This document shows, piece by piece, positions 43,898 to 52,551 of a stretch of 64,000 bases of DNA (the stretch's first letter is position 1; every line of letters starts with the position of its first letter). The stretch is from Camelimonas fluminis (lineage in GTDB: Bacteria; Pseudomonadota; Alphaproteobacteria; Rhizobiales; Beijerinckiaceae): assembly GCF_014656355.1 (NCBI RefSeq), contig NZ_BNCG01000009.1, forward strand, positions 1-64,000, given 5' to 3'. Made by a program: the position numbers and the translations under genes. Below the pieces are notes generated by a model that saw nothing but the letters and a program-made list of their open reading frames with translations, was not told the DNA's origin and searched no databases.

Positions 43898-44597
43898 AAT
43901 CGGCTCCTACAAAAGTGGACGGTGCCCGGCGACATCGGCCCGTCCCGCTGTAAACCGGGCGCGGTGCGCCGGACCTGGCGGCGCCGATGTCACGCGAAAC
44001 ACCCACGCCAGAAACTGCGCGCGACGATGGGAGTCGCCATGCGGCTCTTTGGCATGCTTCAAAAGTGGTGTCCATACCAGCACAGGCAGCCTGTCGCTGC
44101 CAAGCGCTGGCGCGAAAGCTGGCCGTGCGCCGCCCCCTGCTCACAGGCGGATGCAAAAGGATTGCGCGCAACCACTTCCTTGATAACGCCGTGTTTCCGC
44201 CACACTCGGCGCCATCGTCAACAAAAAACCACATGCGGCATTCCGCGCCACCTTGCGGCGGCGAAAATAGGCCCCATGGCCGTCGGGCGCGCGGAAAACG
44301 GCTTCGGCCACCCGACGCGGACGCCATTTTTTCCTCATTAAAGTGAATCAGATCATGTGCATGACGCCCCTGACCATGGCGATCGCGGCCGGCGCGCGTC
44401 CCGGAACGGCGGGTGCTCCCGCGTCTTTCGCCATCGCCCGTCGCGGCGGGAACAGGGATCGCTTTCGCCCGCCTGTCGATACATGATGCGCCGCGAAGCT
44501 GGCCCGGCAGCCGGCGGACGCCTCGCGGGTCGGGGCGCTTCACGACCGGGAACTGTTGCGGCGCGCCGGAAACCCGCGCCATGTCAGGACGGCAATC
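43898..44597. other. 700-bp intergenic region between petA and trmL
   Basis: A long stretch for this compact chromosome. It must hold the divergent promoters of petABC and trmL. AT-richer patches are at 44210-44260 and 44328-44350 (TTTTTTCCTCATTAAAG). I found no gene with a domain, no clear palindrome, and no terminator. It could hide a small RNA or a short unrecognised gene. Confidence 0.5.
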
Positions 44598-45071
44598 ATG
44601 CGCCTTGCGCTATTTCAACCGGATATTCCACAGAACACAGGCGCGATCCTGCGTCTCGGCGCCTGTCTCAACGTGGCGGTGGACATCATCGAACCAGCCG
44701 GTTTTCCGGTCACCGACCGACATTTTCGCCGCGCCGGCATGGATTATCTGGATAACGTGCGCATCGACCGCCATGCCTCCTGGCGCGCCTTCCAGCAGGC
44801 GCATGCAGCGCGCGGCGGCCGGCTGGTGCTGGCCACCACCAGGGGCTCCCTCGCCCTGCCGGACTTCAGCTTCGCGCCAGACGACACGCTGCTGCTTGGG
44901 CGGGAAAGCGCCGGCGCGCCGGACTATGTCCATGCGGCGGCTGACGCGGCGGTGCATATCCCGCTGGCCAACGACATGCGCTCGCTTAACGTCGCCATGG
45001 CCGCCGCCATTTTCGCCGCGGAGGCGCTGCGCCAGACGGGGGGCTGGCCGCGCGCCCATGTTGGCGCTTGA
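44598..45071 (+). CDS. trmL: tRNA (cytidine/uridine-34-2'-O-)-methyltransferase
   Basis: A 157-residue SPOUT methyltransferase. It starts 'MRLALFQPDIPQNTGAI', the TrmL signature, and the knotted C-terminal half has 'LLLGRESAG' and 'IPLANDMRSLNVAMA' that bind S-adenosylmethionine. The enzyme 2'-O-methylates the wobble base of tRNA-Leu isoacceptors. An upstream in-frame ATG at 44556 would add 14 residues without homology. E. coli TrmL has 157 residues, the same as here. It is followed, in the same direction, by hemF. Confidence 0.94.
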   Translation: MRLALFQPDIPQNTGAILRLGACLNVAVDIIEPAGFPVTDRHFRRAGMDYLDNVRIDRHASWRAFQQAHAARGGRLVLATTRGSLALPDFSFAPDDTLLLGRESAGAPDYVHAAADAAVHIPLANDMRSLNVAMAAAIFAAEALRQTGGWPRAHVGA

Positions 45072-45230
45072 CCCTTTGCGCATGATCCTTGGCGCATGAT
45101 CCTTGGCGATTCACCCGATGGGCGCGTGACGCGGCGGGCGCCCCCTGGTCAATTTCTCCCATGGCGCAACGGCGCCGATGGCGTCAGATACATGCTGGCG
45201 TTACGGATACGCCAGAGATGGAGAAGCGAC

Positions 45231-46181
45231 GTGACCAATCCCGCAGGCAAGCCGGCCCAGTTGCCCCCCAAGGCAACCCTTGATGGTTACAAGGAGCGCG
45301 CCGCCACGTGGTTCGCCGGACTTCAGGAGCGGATTTTCGCGGCTTTCGAGAAGCTCGAGGACGAAGCCAGCGACCTGCCTCCCGGTTCCTGGGCGCCTGA
45401 CATGCCGCAGGAGATTCGCGACAGGCCCGGCCGCTTCGTGCGCACGCCGTGGACGCGCACCGACCACACCGGCGCGCCGGGCGGCGGCGGCGCCATGGGT
45501 CTGCTGCACGGCCGGGTGTTCGAGAAGGCCGGCGTGCATGTTTCCACCGTGCACGGCGAGTTCGCACCCGAGTTTCGCGGCCAGATCCCGGGCACGGACA
45601 CGCATCCCGGCTTCTGGGCCGCCGGCATCTCGCTCATCGCCCATCCCTGGCACCCCCAGGTTCCAACCGTGCACATGAACACGCGCTTCGTCGTCACCTC
45701 GAAGCCGTGGTTCGGCGGCGGCGCCGATCTGACGCCAATGCTCGACGCCCGGCGCAGCCAGGACGACCCTGATGCCCGGGCGTTCCACGCCGCCATGCGC
45801 GGCGCCTGCGCCGGCCATCCGCACGCCGACTACCCGCGTTACAGGGAATGGTGCGACGAGTACTTTTTCCTGAAGCACCGCAACGAGATGCGCGGCATCG
45901 GCGGCATTTTCTACGACTATGTCTGGAACGACGATTTCGACGCGGATATGGCCTTTACCCGCAGCGTCGGCGAGGCTTTCCTCGATATCTATCCGGCCAT
46001 CGTCCGCGCCAACATGGGCAAGCCGTGGCGCGATGAGGAGCGGCTGGAGCAGCAGGTGCGGCGCGGCCGCTACGTCGAGTTCAACCTGCTCTATGATCGC
46101 GGCACGGTGTTCGGCCTGAAGACGGGCGGCAATATCGCCTCGATCCTGTCGTCGATGCCGCCGACAGTGCGCTGGCCGTAA
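45231..46181 (+). CDS. hemF: Coproporphyrinogen III oxidase, aerobic
   Basis: A 316-residue oxygen-dependent enzyme that makes protoporphyrinogen IX from coproporphyrinogen III in haem synthesis. Conserved blocks: '[20 protein letters not shown]', '[11 protein letters not shown]', '[13 protein letters not shown]' and, at the C-terminus, '[14 protein letters not shown]'. The GTG at 45231 has GGAGA about 6 bases upstream and gives the family length (about 300); an ATG at 45096 is much longer. It lies near petABC, fitting co-location of respiratory and haem genes. It is convergent with folK, which ends 4 bp away. Confidence 0.95.
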   Translation: MTNPAGKPAQLPPKATLDGYKERAATWFAGLQERIFAAFEKLEDEASDLPPGSWAPDMPQEIRDRPGRFVRTPWTRTDHTGAPGGGGAMGLLHGRVFEKAGVHVSTVHGEFAPEFRGQIPGTDTHPGFWAAGISLIAHPWHPQVPTVHMNTRFVVTSKPWFGGGADLTPMLDARRSQDDPDARAFHAAMRGACAGHPHADYPRYREWCDEYFFLKHRNEMRGIGGIFYDYVWNDDFDADMAFTRSVGEAFLDIYPAIVRANMGKPWRDEERLEQQVRRGRYVEFNLLYDRGTVFGLKTGGNIASILSSMPPTVRWP

Positions 46182-46185
46182 CCGG

Positions 46186-46773
46186 TCAGTCTTCCAGCCG
46201 CTCAAGTCCCTGCATCGACAGGCGCGCCAGCGCCTGTCGCGCCGGCATCTGGACCACAAGCCCCCCGTCGCGCACGCTCACCGGCAGATCGGGCGCCAGC
46301 TCCACCAGCGGCGCCAGGGCGAACGCCCGCTCCCCAAGGCGCGGATGCGGCAGGGTCAACTCCGGCGTATCAAGCGCCACATTGGCCATGTCGAGCAGAT
46401 CGATGTCGATGGGACGCGGCCCCCAGCGCCGGGCGTCCGGCGCCTGACGGTCGCGGCCCAGCCGCCGTTCGACATCCAGACACAGACGCAACAGGGCCAG
46501 TGGCGGCAAGGTCGCCCCAATCTCCACGCAAGCATTGAGAAATGGCGGCTGGTCAGGATCGCCCCAGGGCGGCGTGCGCCACAGCGCCGAGCGCCGGCGC
46601 ATCTCGACCCCTTCCGCCGCCGCAAGCAGGGCGATGGCGGCGTCGAACCGCGCCGCCACGTCGCCGAGATTGCCGCCGAGCCCCAGGAAAGCGCGGGTGA
46701 AGACAACGTCTGCCGGCGCCGCCCGCCCCCCTTCCGGCGCCATGTCTCCCTGGGGAATGTCTCCCTGGATCAT
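46186..46773 (-). CDS. folK: 2-amino-4-hydroxy-6-hydroxymethyldihydropteridine pyrophosphokinase
   Basis: A 195-residue HPPK that transfers pyrophosphate from ATP to 6-hydroxymethyl-dihydropterin in folate synthesis. The signature 'LGLGGNLGD', 'FLNACVEI' and the diagnostic 'WGPRPIDIDLL' are all present. The start overlaps the folP stop by the common 4-bp ATGA arrangement at 46770-46773, so the two are coupled. About 25 N-terminal residues precede the conserved fold and are probably disordered. folB (dihydroneopterin aldolase), often between folP and folK in related bacteria, is absent here. Confidence 0.94.
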   Translation of the reverse strand: MIQGDIPQGDMAPEGGRAAPADVVFTRAFLGLGGNLGDVAARFDAAIALLAAAEGVEMRRRSALWRTPPWGDPDQPPFLNACVEIGATLPPLALLRLCLDVERRLGRDRQAPDARRWGPRPIDIDLLDMANVALDTPELTLPHPRLGERAFALAPLVELAPDLPVSVRDGGLVVQMPARQALARLSMQGLERLED

Positions 46774-47738
46774 GCGCCCCTCTCCATGGCGGATGCGAGC
46801 GCCGGCTCAGGCGCCATCACCCCCTGGACAATGCGCAGGGCGTCGCGATGGGCGGCGACGTCATGCACCCGCAGCACATCGGCGCCAAAGGCCAGGGCCA
46901 GGCTATGCCCGGCAAGCGAGCCGGCAAGCCGGTCGGCCACCTCGCGGCCAGTCAGCAGGCCGATGGTCGATTTGCGCGAAACGCCGACCAGCACCGGCAG
47001 GCCGTAACAGGCCCGAAGCTCGGGAAGCCGGCGTATGGCCTCCAGATGCTGGGCGCGCGTCGCGCCAAAACCGAAGCCGATATCCAGCACGATGCAATCG
47101 TCGCGCACGCCAGCCTGGGCGGCGATGGCCAGCGAACGGTCGAAGAAACGCCGGAACAGGTCCATGACGTCGGCGTCCGGCTGCGTCGCTTCGGCGTTGT
47201 GCATGATGACGACGCCGGCGCCATGCCCGGCCGCGACCCGGGCAATGTCGGGGTCGCGCTGCAATCCCCAGATATCGTTGACGATCCCCGCCCCCGCCGC
47301 GAGCGCGGCGCTGGCGACCGGGGCCTTCCAGGTATCGATGGAGATCACCGCCGGCAGTCCCGCCTGCGCCAGCGCCGCCCGCGCGGCGTGGATGGCTGGC
47401 GTCACCCGGGCGATTTCTTCGTCCGCCGGCGTCGGCGCATGACCGGGGCGGGTGGATTCGCCCCCCACGTCGATGATGTCCGCCCCGTCCCGCGCCATGG
47501 CGCAGGCATGGGCCGCCGCGACCGCGGGGGCGTTGAACTGGCCGCCGTCGGAAAACGAGTCCGGCGTGACGTTGAGCACGCCCATCAACAGCGGCAGCCG
47601 GTCGCTCCGCCAGGCCTCATCCGCGCCCAGGGACGGTCGCTGGCGCAGGCGGGCCAGCAGGCGCGACGCCGCGACGCCATCTGGTTCGCCTGGGGCAAAC
47701 GGCTGGTCTGGCGCAATGGGAGAATGGTGCTCGGTCAT
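46770..47738 (-). CDS. folP: Dihydropteroate synthase
   Basis: A 322-residue TIM-barrel enzyme that joins dihydropterin pyrophosphate and p-aminobenzoate. Signature blocks 'GVLNVTPDSFSDGG' and 'VGGESTRPGH' lie near residues 53 and 96, followed by 'IVNDIWGLQ' and 'DIGFGFGA'. An N-terminal 45-residue extension precedes the barrel. The enzyme is the classical sulfonamide target. The gene overlaps folK by 4 bp. Its promoter should lie in the 52-bp gap before the cyclase gene or further upstream, and the ribosome binding site is weak. Confidence 0.95.
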   Translation of the reverse strand: MTEHHSPIAPDQPFAPGEPDGVAASRLLARLRQRPSLGADEAWRSDRLPLLMGVLNVTPDSFSDGGQFNAPAVAAAHACAMARDGADIIDVGGESTRPGHAPTPADEEIARVTPAIHAARAALAQAGLPAVISIDTWKAPVASAALAAGAGIVNDIWGLQRDPDIARVAAGHGAGVVIMHNAEATQPDADVMDLFRRFFDRSLAIAAQAGVRDDCIVLDIGFGFGATRAQHLEAIRRLPELRACYGLPVLVGVSRKSTIGLLTGREVADRLAGSLAGHSLALAFGADVLRVHDVAAHRDALRIVQGVMAPEPALASAMERGA

Positions 47739-47789
47739 GCCAGTTTCATTGCGCCAAATCCGCCGCCCGTCCAGCCCACAACGTGGCTG

Positions 47790-49583
47790 TCAGTCGCCGC
47801 CACGCCCACGCAGGCGATCACGCCAGTTGCGCCGGCTGGCCAGGGCAGCGCCGGCGGCCAGCGTTTCCGGCGCCGGAACCGCCGCCGTCACGCGCACGTC
47901 CCGGGCGCGGCGGGCCAGCCCCACGGCGACCGGCGTCGCCACGCCCTTCACCGGAAAACCACGGAACTGGTGCTCCGACGCCGTGACGTCGATGCCGGCG
48001 GCCTCGGCGGTGGCGGCGGAAAACGCCAGTTGCACGTTCTCCTGCTTGGCGATCGATTCAATGCGGCTGGCCACATTGACCGTTGGGCCGATCACCGTGA
48101 TGGCGGCGCTGTCGCCCCAGCCAATGCGGCCCACCACCAGTGGCCCGGTGTGAACGCCCATCGCCACCCGCAGCGGATCATCCAGTTCCGCCGCCAGCTC
48201 GCGGTTCAATTGATCCAGCGCCAGGTCGATGTCCCGCGCCGCCAGCAGCGCCCGCGTCGCTCCGGTGACCGCGTCGCCGCCTTCGGGAAACAGGGCGAGC
48301 AGGCCGTCGCCCATGTATTTCTCAATGCGGCCTCCAGCCTGCTCGATCGCCACGCCCATCAGCTGGAACACGCGGTTCAGAATGAACACGGTGTCGTACG
48401 GCAGCTTGGACTCGCTCAACCGGGTGAAGCCGCGAATATCGGCGAACAGCACGGTGAAGCGCCGCTCAACGCCGCCGGCTTCCAGATTGGCCACCGCCTT
48501 GAGAGCTGCCTGCGCCGGGCGCGCCTTGCCGCGCGCCGGCGACAGCAGCGGCTGCACCACCACCGCGCCGCGCGGCTGCGCCTGGCAGGCAAGACGCACG
48601 TCAGCATCAGCGCCGATGGACTGCAGCGTCATGCGCTCGGCTTCGCCCACCGGCGACATCTCGTCCAGCCCCCGGAGCACGCGCACCCGGCACGTGGAGC
48701 AGCGGGCCCGTCCACCGCAAACCGCCAGATGCGGAACCCCATTGGCGCGGCCGATTTCGAGAATGGTCCCGCCACGCGCGCCCTGCACCGTCGGCCCATC
48801 GAGATACTGGATGCTGACCGTGCGGCGGGCGAGGCGCGACGCCGCCAGCCGCCCGACGGCGACGGCCAAAACCAGCGCCGTCACGCCGTAGAACGCCCGC
48901 TGACCCAGATCGCGCCAGCCAGCCAGCGCGACTTCGCCTGCCTGCGACGGCCAGTTGACGGTTTGCTTCAGCGCCTCCATGGCCGCCGGGTCTGCCAGCT
49001 CCACGTCAAGGCGTCGCCCCTCGGCGACGAACCCGGCCAGGGCGAGGGCCGGAACCAGCACCGCGCCGGACAGCAGCCACGGCGCCCAGCGGGCGTACCA
49101 GTGCGCCTCGCGCAGCCACATATGCAGGCCAAGGCAGCCATGGACCCATACCAGCGCCAGCAGCAGCGATTGGGGGATCGCCGCGCCCGGCCACAGCCGC
49201 GCCAGCTCGTAGGCATAGTTGTCATTGACCCGAAGGATCGAAAAAGCCACCCGGGTATTGACGATGTGCGGAATGAGCAAGAACGGAATGGCGAAGCCGG
49301 ACAGTAGCTGCGCCCACTCCCATCCGCGCAGCTGGAACGAGCGTTTGCCGCCGACCCGCGCCAGCGCCAGAACGCCGTGGACCGCCAAAGCGAGACCCAG
49401 GATGATCGAGCCTGGCGCGGAGCGCGTGACCGCCGTCCGGGCGGTGCGAACCGCCTCCATGACGTCAAGGCTGACCAACCCCAGCGCGACGTTGAGGAAA
49501 AGCGTTCCCGCGAAAGCGAACATGACAAGGCCTGAGGCCAGCCGCAGCCGTTGCGCCGGCGACCCCAGCAACAGCCTGTTCAT
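47790..49583 (-). CDS. CyaC-like class III nucleotide cyclase with haem-type membrane anchor and 2Fe-2S domain
   Basis: A 597-residue membrane protein with three parts. Residues 12-250 hold about six hydrophobic helices with four candidate haem ligands, H69, H105, H148 and H154, the tetra-histidine pattern of dihaem succinate-quinone reductase anchors. A ferredoxin-like domain follows, with C289, C295, C298 and C333 spaced as in plant-type 2Fe-2S proteins. The class III cyclase domain lies at about 370-555, with metal-binding D382 ('FADIRGFT') and D426 ('YMGDGLLALF'), and 'GPTVNVASRIE'. This is the architecture of Sinorhizobium CyaC, an adenylate cyclase that senses the quinone pool. I start at the Met 49583, before the first helix. 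Redox control of cAMP by analogy is likely. Confidence 0.9.
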   Translation of the reverse strand: MNRLLLGSPAQRLRLASGLVMFAFAGTLFLNVALGLVSLDVMEAVRTARTAVTRSAPGSIILGLALAVHGVLALARVGGKRSFQLRGWEWAQLLSGFAIPFLLIPHIVNTRVAFSILRVNDNYAYELARLWPGAAIPQSLLLALVWVHGCLGLHMWLREAHWYARWAPWLLSGAVLVPALALAGFVAEGRRLDVELADPAAMEALKQTVNWPSQAGEVALAGWRDLGQRAFYGVTALVLAVAVGRLAASRLARRTVSIQYLDGPTVQGARGGTILEIGRANGVPHLAVCGGRARCSTCRVRVLRGLDEMSPVGEAERMTLQSIGADADVRLACQAQPRGAVVVQPLLSPARGKARPAQAALKAVANLEAGGVERRFTVLFADIRGFTRLSESKLPYDTVFILNRVFQLMGVAIEQAGGRIEKYMGDGLLALFPEGGDAVTGATRALLAARDIDLALDQLNRELAAELDDPLRVAMGVHTGPLVVGRIGWGDSAAITVIGPTVNVASRIESIAKQENVQLAFSAATAEAAGIDVTASEHQFRGFPVKGVATPVAVGLARRARDVRVTAAVPAPETLAAGAALASRRNWRDRLRGRGGD

Positions 49584-49993
49584 GACGCCTCTCCCAATCC
49601 TGGACGCCGGCGCGTCCGCGAACCGGCGTCTGAAACAAATATGGTTTCGCCGGCGAGAAATCGCTGGGGGGCGGTCAACCTGCCGCATTGTCCGGTGAGG
49701 TTTGTCACGGACAGACCGGACATGGGCAATTCAAAATGACGCGCGCAAGGCAAAAGGCGCGAAAATCCCGCCTGACCAGAAAAACCGGTCATTGCGATCA
49801 CCGGATCGCCCCTGGAAGCCCCAGTGTTTCAGCGGCGCGGCGCCAGACGGACGCCCAGAGGCGCTGCGCACGCCAATGAGGCCGCCCCTTCGGATTTTGG
49901 GTAAAGCCGCGCGGCGCCAGGGTTCTGCGGATCGCGGATACGTCGGCGCCTCCGAGGTCTGGTTTGCGGTGTCCTGCGGGCGACGCCTGGCGT
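49584..49993. other. Gap upstream of the CyaC-like gene
   Basis: 410 bp between the cyclase start and the stop of the gene at 49994. The palindrome at 49689-49722 is the only structured element I can support. A weaker hairpin with a T-run (GACC-GGTC around 49781-49797, minus strand) could end the transcript from 49994. No gene is seen. Confidence 0.5.
49689..49722. promoter_or_regulatory. Inverted repeat upstream of the CyaC-like gene
   Basis: TGTCCGGT (49689-49696) and ACCGGACA (49715-49722) are perfect 8-bp inverted repeats with an 18-bp spacer. The site is about 106 bp upstream of the cyclase start. The wide spacing allows an operator for a dimer on two half-sites or a stem in the leader; I cannot tell which. 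Confidence 0.4.
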
Positions 49994-50962
49994 TCAGCCG
50001 GCGCCGCCGCCTGCCGGCCCGCGCCCCTTGTGGACAGGAAACCGCAGCGCCGACGACGCGCGCCCGGGGCTCCGGGCGCTCCAGTGCAGGCCGCCGCCGA
50101 GACTTCGCGCAACGCGACCCGCGACCCGCTGGGTCATGACGCCGTGCGCGTCCGCCGTCCATGACGGCGCGCCCGCCCGCAACCACGTCAGCCCCAGCAC
50201 CGCCTCACTCCCCTCCAGGGTGAGACTGATCCGCAATGGCTCTTCAGACGACGGATCCTCCCGCAAGGCGAGGAACAGCAGATCCGCCAGAACGAGACAC
50301 AACCGGACAAAGTCCTCATGGTCCAGCTCCATGGGCGCAATGGCGATTTCCCCATGCAGGTCCGGACGGCGCTCGGCGCGGATGATCTCCTCGCACAGAT
50401 CGGTCATGACGCTGGACAGATCGCCCCCTTCCAGCGTCATCTGGCCGCGCATCAACCGCTCGACGCGGGCGGTCATCAGCATGCGCTCGCGCGCCACGTC
50501 GGCCAGAAGACCGGGGTCCACGTCCTCCATCGTCCGCATCAAACTTGCCGCGACGCGCGCGTTGCGGCCCAGCCAGCGGCTCAGGGCGTCAGACAGCACC
50601 AGCACCTGCTGCGTCTGCCGGGCCTCCCGCGACGCCAGCGCCGCCTGCCGCGCCGCCAGCAGATAGACGACCAGCGCCGAAGCGGCATAGCCGCCAATGA
50701 ACACCAAACCGTTCAGCGACAGGCCAAGGGTGAAGTTCAGCGGCGGCGACCGCATGGCGATGACAGCGGCCGCGACTGACACGGCCAGCACGAAGATCCC
50801 GGCGATCTGGCCGGCGAATGTCGTGGCGATGGCGATGCCGGCGAAGAACAGCACCAGCGGCAGGCCAACGATCGCCGCCCGCAGCCAGAGGACGAACAGC
50901 AGCGGAATCACGGCGCAGGCAATGGCCAGAACCGCCTGGGCGCGCGGGTCAGAAAGGCGCAT
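49994..50962 (-). CDS. Membrane-bound histidine-kinase-like protein, likely pseudokinase
   Basis: A 322-residue protein with about four transmembrane helices (residues 8-110), a coiled helical stretch and a C-terminal region that resembles the HisKA_2/HWE kinase architecture. The segment 'LSRWLGRNARVAASLMRTMED' lines up with the 'REINHRVKNNLQLVSSLL' dimerisation helix of that family, but the phospho-acceptor His is a Gly. The ATP-binding domain after residue 200 lacks clear N and G boxes. I start at 50962, with GGAG 6 bases upstream. It overlaps the upstream gene by 14 bp. It may act as a scaffold or signal sink rather than a kinase; function is not known. Confidence 0.7.
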   Translation of the reverse strand: MRLSDPRAQAVLAIACAVIPLLFVLWLRAAIVGLPLVLFFAGIAIATTFAGQIAGIFVLAVSVAAAVIAMRSPPLNFTLGLSLNGLVFIGGYAASALVVYLLAARQAALASREARQTQQVLVLSDALSRWLGRNARVAASLMRTMEDVDPGLLADVARERMLMTARVERLMRGQMTLEGGDLSSVMTDLCEEIIRAERRPDLHGEIAIAPMELDHEDFVRLCLVLADLLFLALREDPSSEEPLRISLTLEGSEAVLGLTWLRAGAPSWTADAHGVMTQRVAGRVARSLGGGLHWSARSPGRASSALRFPVHKGRGPAGGGAG

Positions 50963-51584
50963 CGGTCGCTCCAGCGTCGGCGCCGGTCCCGCCGTCGGCC
51001 CATTCGGCGAGGCGATGCGCGAGAGCCAGGGCCTGGTCGCGCTCAAGGGTGATGATGACCGGATCGCAATTGTCGAATTTCAGATCGAACCGGAGTTGCG
51101 CCCGGCCATCGGCGTAGGGGTCCGACACGCTGGCGTTGATCGCCTCGATCGCCATGTGCAACCCGCTGGCAGGCGCTGGCGGCGTAGCGGACAGCGAGGC
51201 CCGCGCCTGGCCCGCCAGCACGTCGCGGTCAACGAACAGGTCCGGCGCGCCCGGGCGCCGCGCCGCCGCGAGCGCACCAAAGGGGTCAAACGCCGCCGCG
51301 TCAGGGACATCCTCGCCAGAGGGCTGGATTTCGCCAAGCGGCTGCAGCCAGGCCTTGAGGGCCGGATCGAGACCATCGTCGTCAGCATGCCGCGGCGTCG
51401 GGGCGGCCTCAGCCAGGTCATCGGGGAGCGCCGGGGACGGCGCGTCGCCGGTACAGGTCAGCGGCAATGCAAAAGCCGGCTCCTGGGGCCCCGCCGCGCC
51501 ATTCGGTTGCGAATCCGTGTCCCCGGACGCGGACTGCCCCTGGCCCCCAAAGGTCCGCACGGCAGGCGACAAGGTAACGCGCAT
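50949..51584 (-). CDS. Protein of unknown function, coupled to the kinase-like gene
   Basis: A 211-residue acidic, Ala/Pro/Asp-rich protein that I do not recognise. The first 130 residues look disordered; the last 70 contain a possible folded segment ('INASVSDPYADGRAQLRFDLKFDNCDPVIITLERDQALALAHRLAEW'), of which the first half is shown here as residues. No signal peptide. GGAG 8 bases before the ATG at 51584 supports the start. It overlaps the kinase-like gene by 14 bp and is presumably co-transcribed. A perfect 6-bp palindrome lies about 100 bp upstream of the start. Confidence 0.6.
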   Translation of the reverse strand: MRVTLSPAVRTFGGQGQSASGDTDSQPNGAAGPQEPAFALPLTCTGDAPSPALPDDLAEAAPTPRHADDDGLDPALKAWLQPLGEIQPSGEDVPDAAAFDPFGALAAARRPGAPDLFVDRDVLAGQARASLSATPPAPASGLHMAIEAINASVSDPYADGRAQLRFDLKFDNCDPVIITLERDQALALAHRLAEWADGGTGADAGATDAPF

Positions 51585-51907
51585 GATCTTGCTCCGGATC
51601 GGCAAATCATACGGATGCGACCACCTGGAGCCAACTGCCCTACTGCGTTTTCAACGCAGATTCGTGATGCGGAGCGTCAGCCAAAATATATCTGATGATA
51701 TACAACTTCATGCAACCATCAGCAAAGCGCCCCATAAATGGGGGGAAACACATGAATGGAGGAAACACATGGGCAGCGGCGGCAGGTCGCCATACCGGCG
51801 GAGACAGGTCCGGCTGACGCCGCCCCGGATGGTGCAAAGGTCAGGCGCAACAGCCGTCGCCGCCGCCCCCGGCGCATGTCCCGCCCCACCCCTTGTCCCG
51901 CCCTGGA
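51585..51907. other. Intergenic with AT-rich promoter patch and a duplicated start module
   Basis: 323 bp between the unknown gene and the tusA stop. An AT-rich patch at 51680-51720 probably holds the promoter of the 50949-51584 gene. At 51735-51771 a purine-rich ribosome-binding-site-plus-ATG sequence occurs twice on the plus strand, but no convincing gene follows either start. Confidence 0.5.
51687..51702. promoter_or_regulatory. Palindrome upstream of the unknown/kinase-like operon
   Basis: TATATC and GATATA are perfect 6-bp inverted repeats around TGAT, inside the most AT-rich stretch of this region. The position, about 100 bp upstream of the start at 51584, suits an operator that overlaps a promoter. 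No regulator can be named. Confidence 0.4.
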
Positions 51908-52192
51908 TTATCCCAGGGGCGGGGCGTCATCGCCCCGGACAATATCGAACGTCAGCAACGGCCCGCTGTGAACGGAGCCTGCGAGCCGATGCCCGGCTTC
52001 ATGCACCATATGGGGGATGTCGATCGCCGCCATGGGATCGGTGCAGCGCACGCGCAGGCGCGCGCCCGGCGCCATGCGAGCCAGTTCCCGCCGGGCGTAA
52101 AGCACCGGAAGCGGGCATTTCAGTCCACGCAGGTCAAGTTCACGCGAAGTTGCTTCGCCATCGTCCGTGTCACGCATATGCGACGACGTCAT
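51908..52192 (-). CDS. TusA-family sulfur carrier protein
   Basis: A 94-residue protein with the TusA/SirA fold. The active-site motif is 'LDLRGLKCPLPV' with C26, and 'VRCTDPMAAIDIP' is the second conserved block. It carries persulfide sulfur in tRNA thiolation, molybdenum cofactor or sulfur-oxidation pathways; which one is open, as no other sulfur gene is nearby. The N-terminal 16 residues are a short extension. It is divergent from the chorismate mutase gene across 359 bp. Confidence 0.92.
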   Translation of the reverse strand: MTSSHMRDTDDGEATSRELDLRGLKCPLPVLYARRELARMAPGARLRVRCTDPMAAIDIPHMVHEAGHRLAGSVHSGPLLTFDIVRGDDAPPLG

Positions 52193-52551
52193 GTCTCCTC
52201 TCCATTATCCAGAACCGGCGGACCACGCCCGCCACGCCGTCATTAAGGGACGGAGCGGCGCAGCGTCAAAAGCCGCCAGGCCGAATTGCGGCCACATCGG
52301 AAAATATCCCACGCCCATGCGCGGTCGGGCTTGACGCGGCGCCCCGGGATTTGAACTAGTTGTCGCCGCCCCATGGCGCTTTCGCATTGCCCTGCAACCG
52401 CGAATGGGCCATGCCTCCCGTTCTGTCGCCTTTTCCACCGCGAAACGCCGTCCGCCGCGTCGGGAAACGCCATAACAGTCTGATTTTACGCAACTTGCCA
52501 GGCAAAAGCAGCATCGGCTTTTGCTGACGTTACTCCAGCAGGAAAGCCTCC
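52193..52551. other. Divergent region between tusA and the chorismate mutase gene
   Basis: 359 bp. The notable element is the perfect hairpin at 52502-52524, 27 bp before the chorismate mutase start. An open frame before it does not look like a leader peptide (no Phe/Tyr codon run). No gene is visible. Confidence 0.5.
52502..52524. promoter_or_regulatory. Perfect hairpin in the leader of the chorismate mutase gene
   Basis: GCAAAAGC and GCTTTTGC pair over 8 bp around a 7-base loop. There is no T-run, so it is not a simple terminator. At 27 bp before the ATG it could be an operator for an aromatic-amino-acid regulator or a 5'-UTR structure that limits translation. Confidence 0.5.

Noticed and set aside
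46848-49307. 819-codon plus-strand frame across folP and the cyclase
   Set aside because: Antisense shadow over two genes with intact catalytic motifs.
51640-51837. 65-residue minus-strand gene at 51640-51837
   Set aside because: Contains a short internal repeat from the duplicated start module and no domain; likely not a gene.
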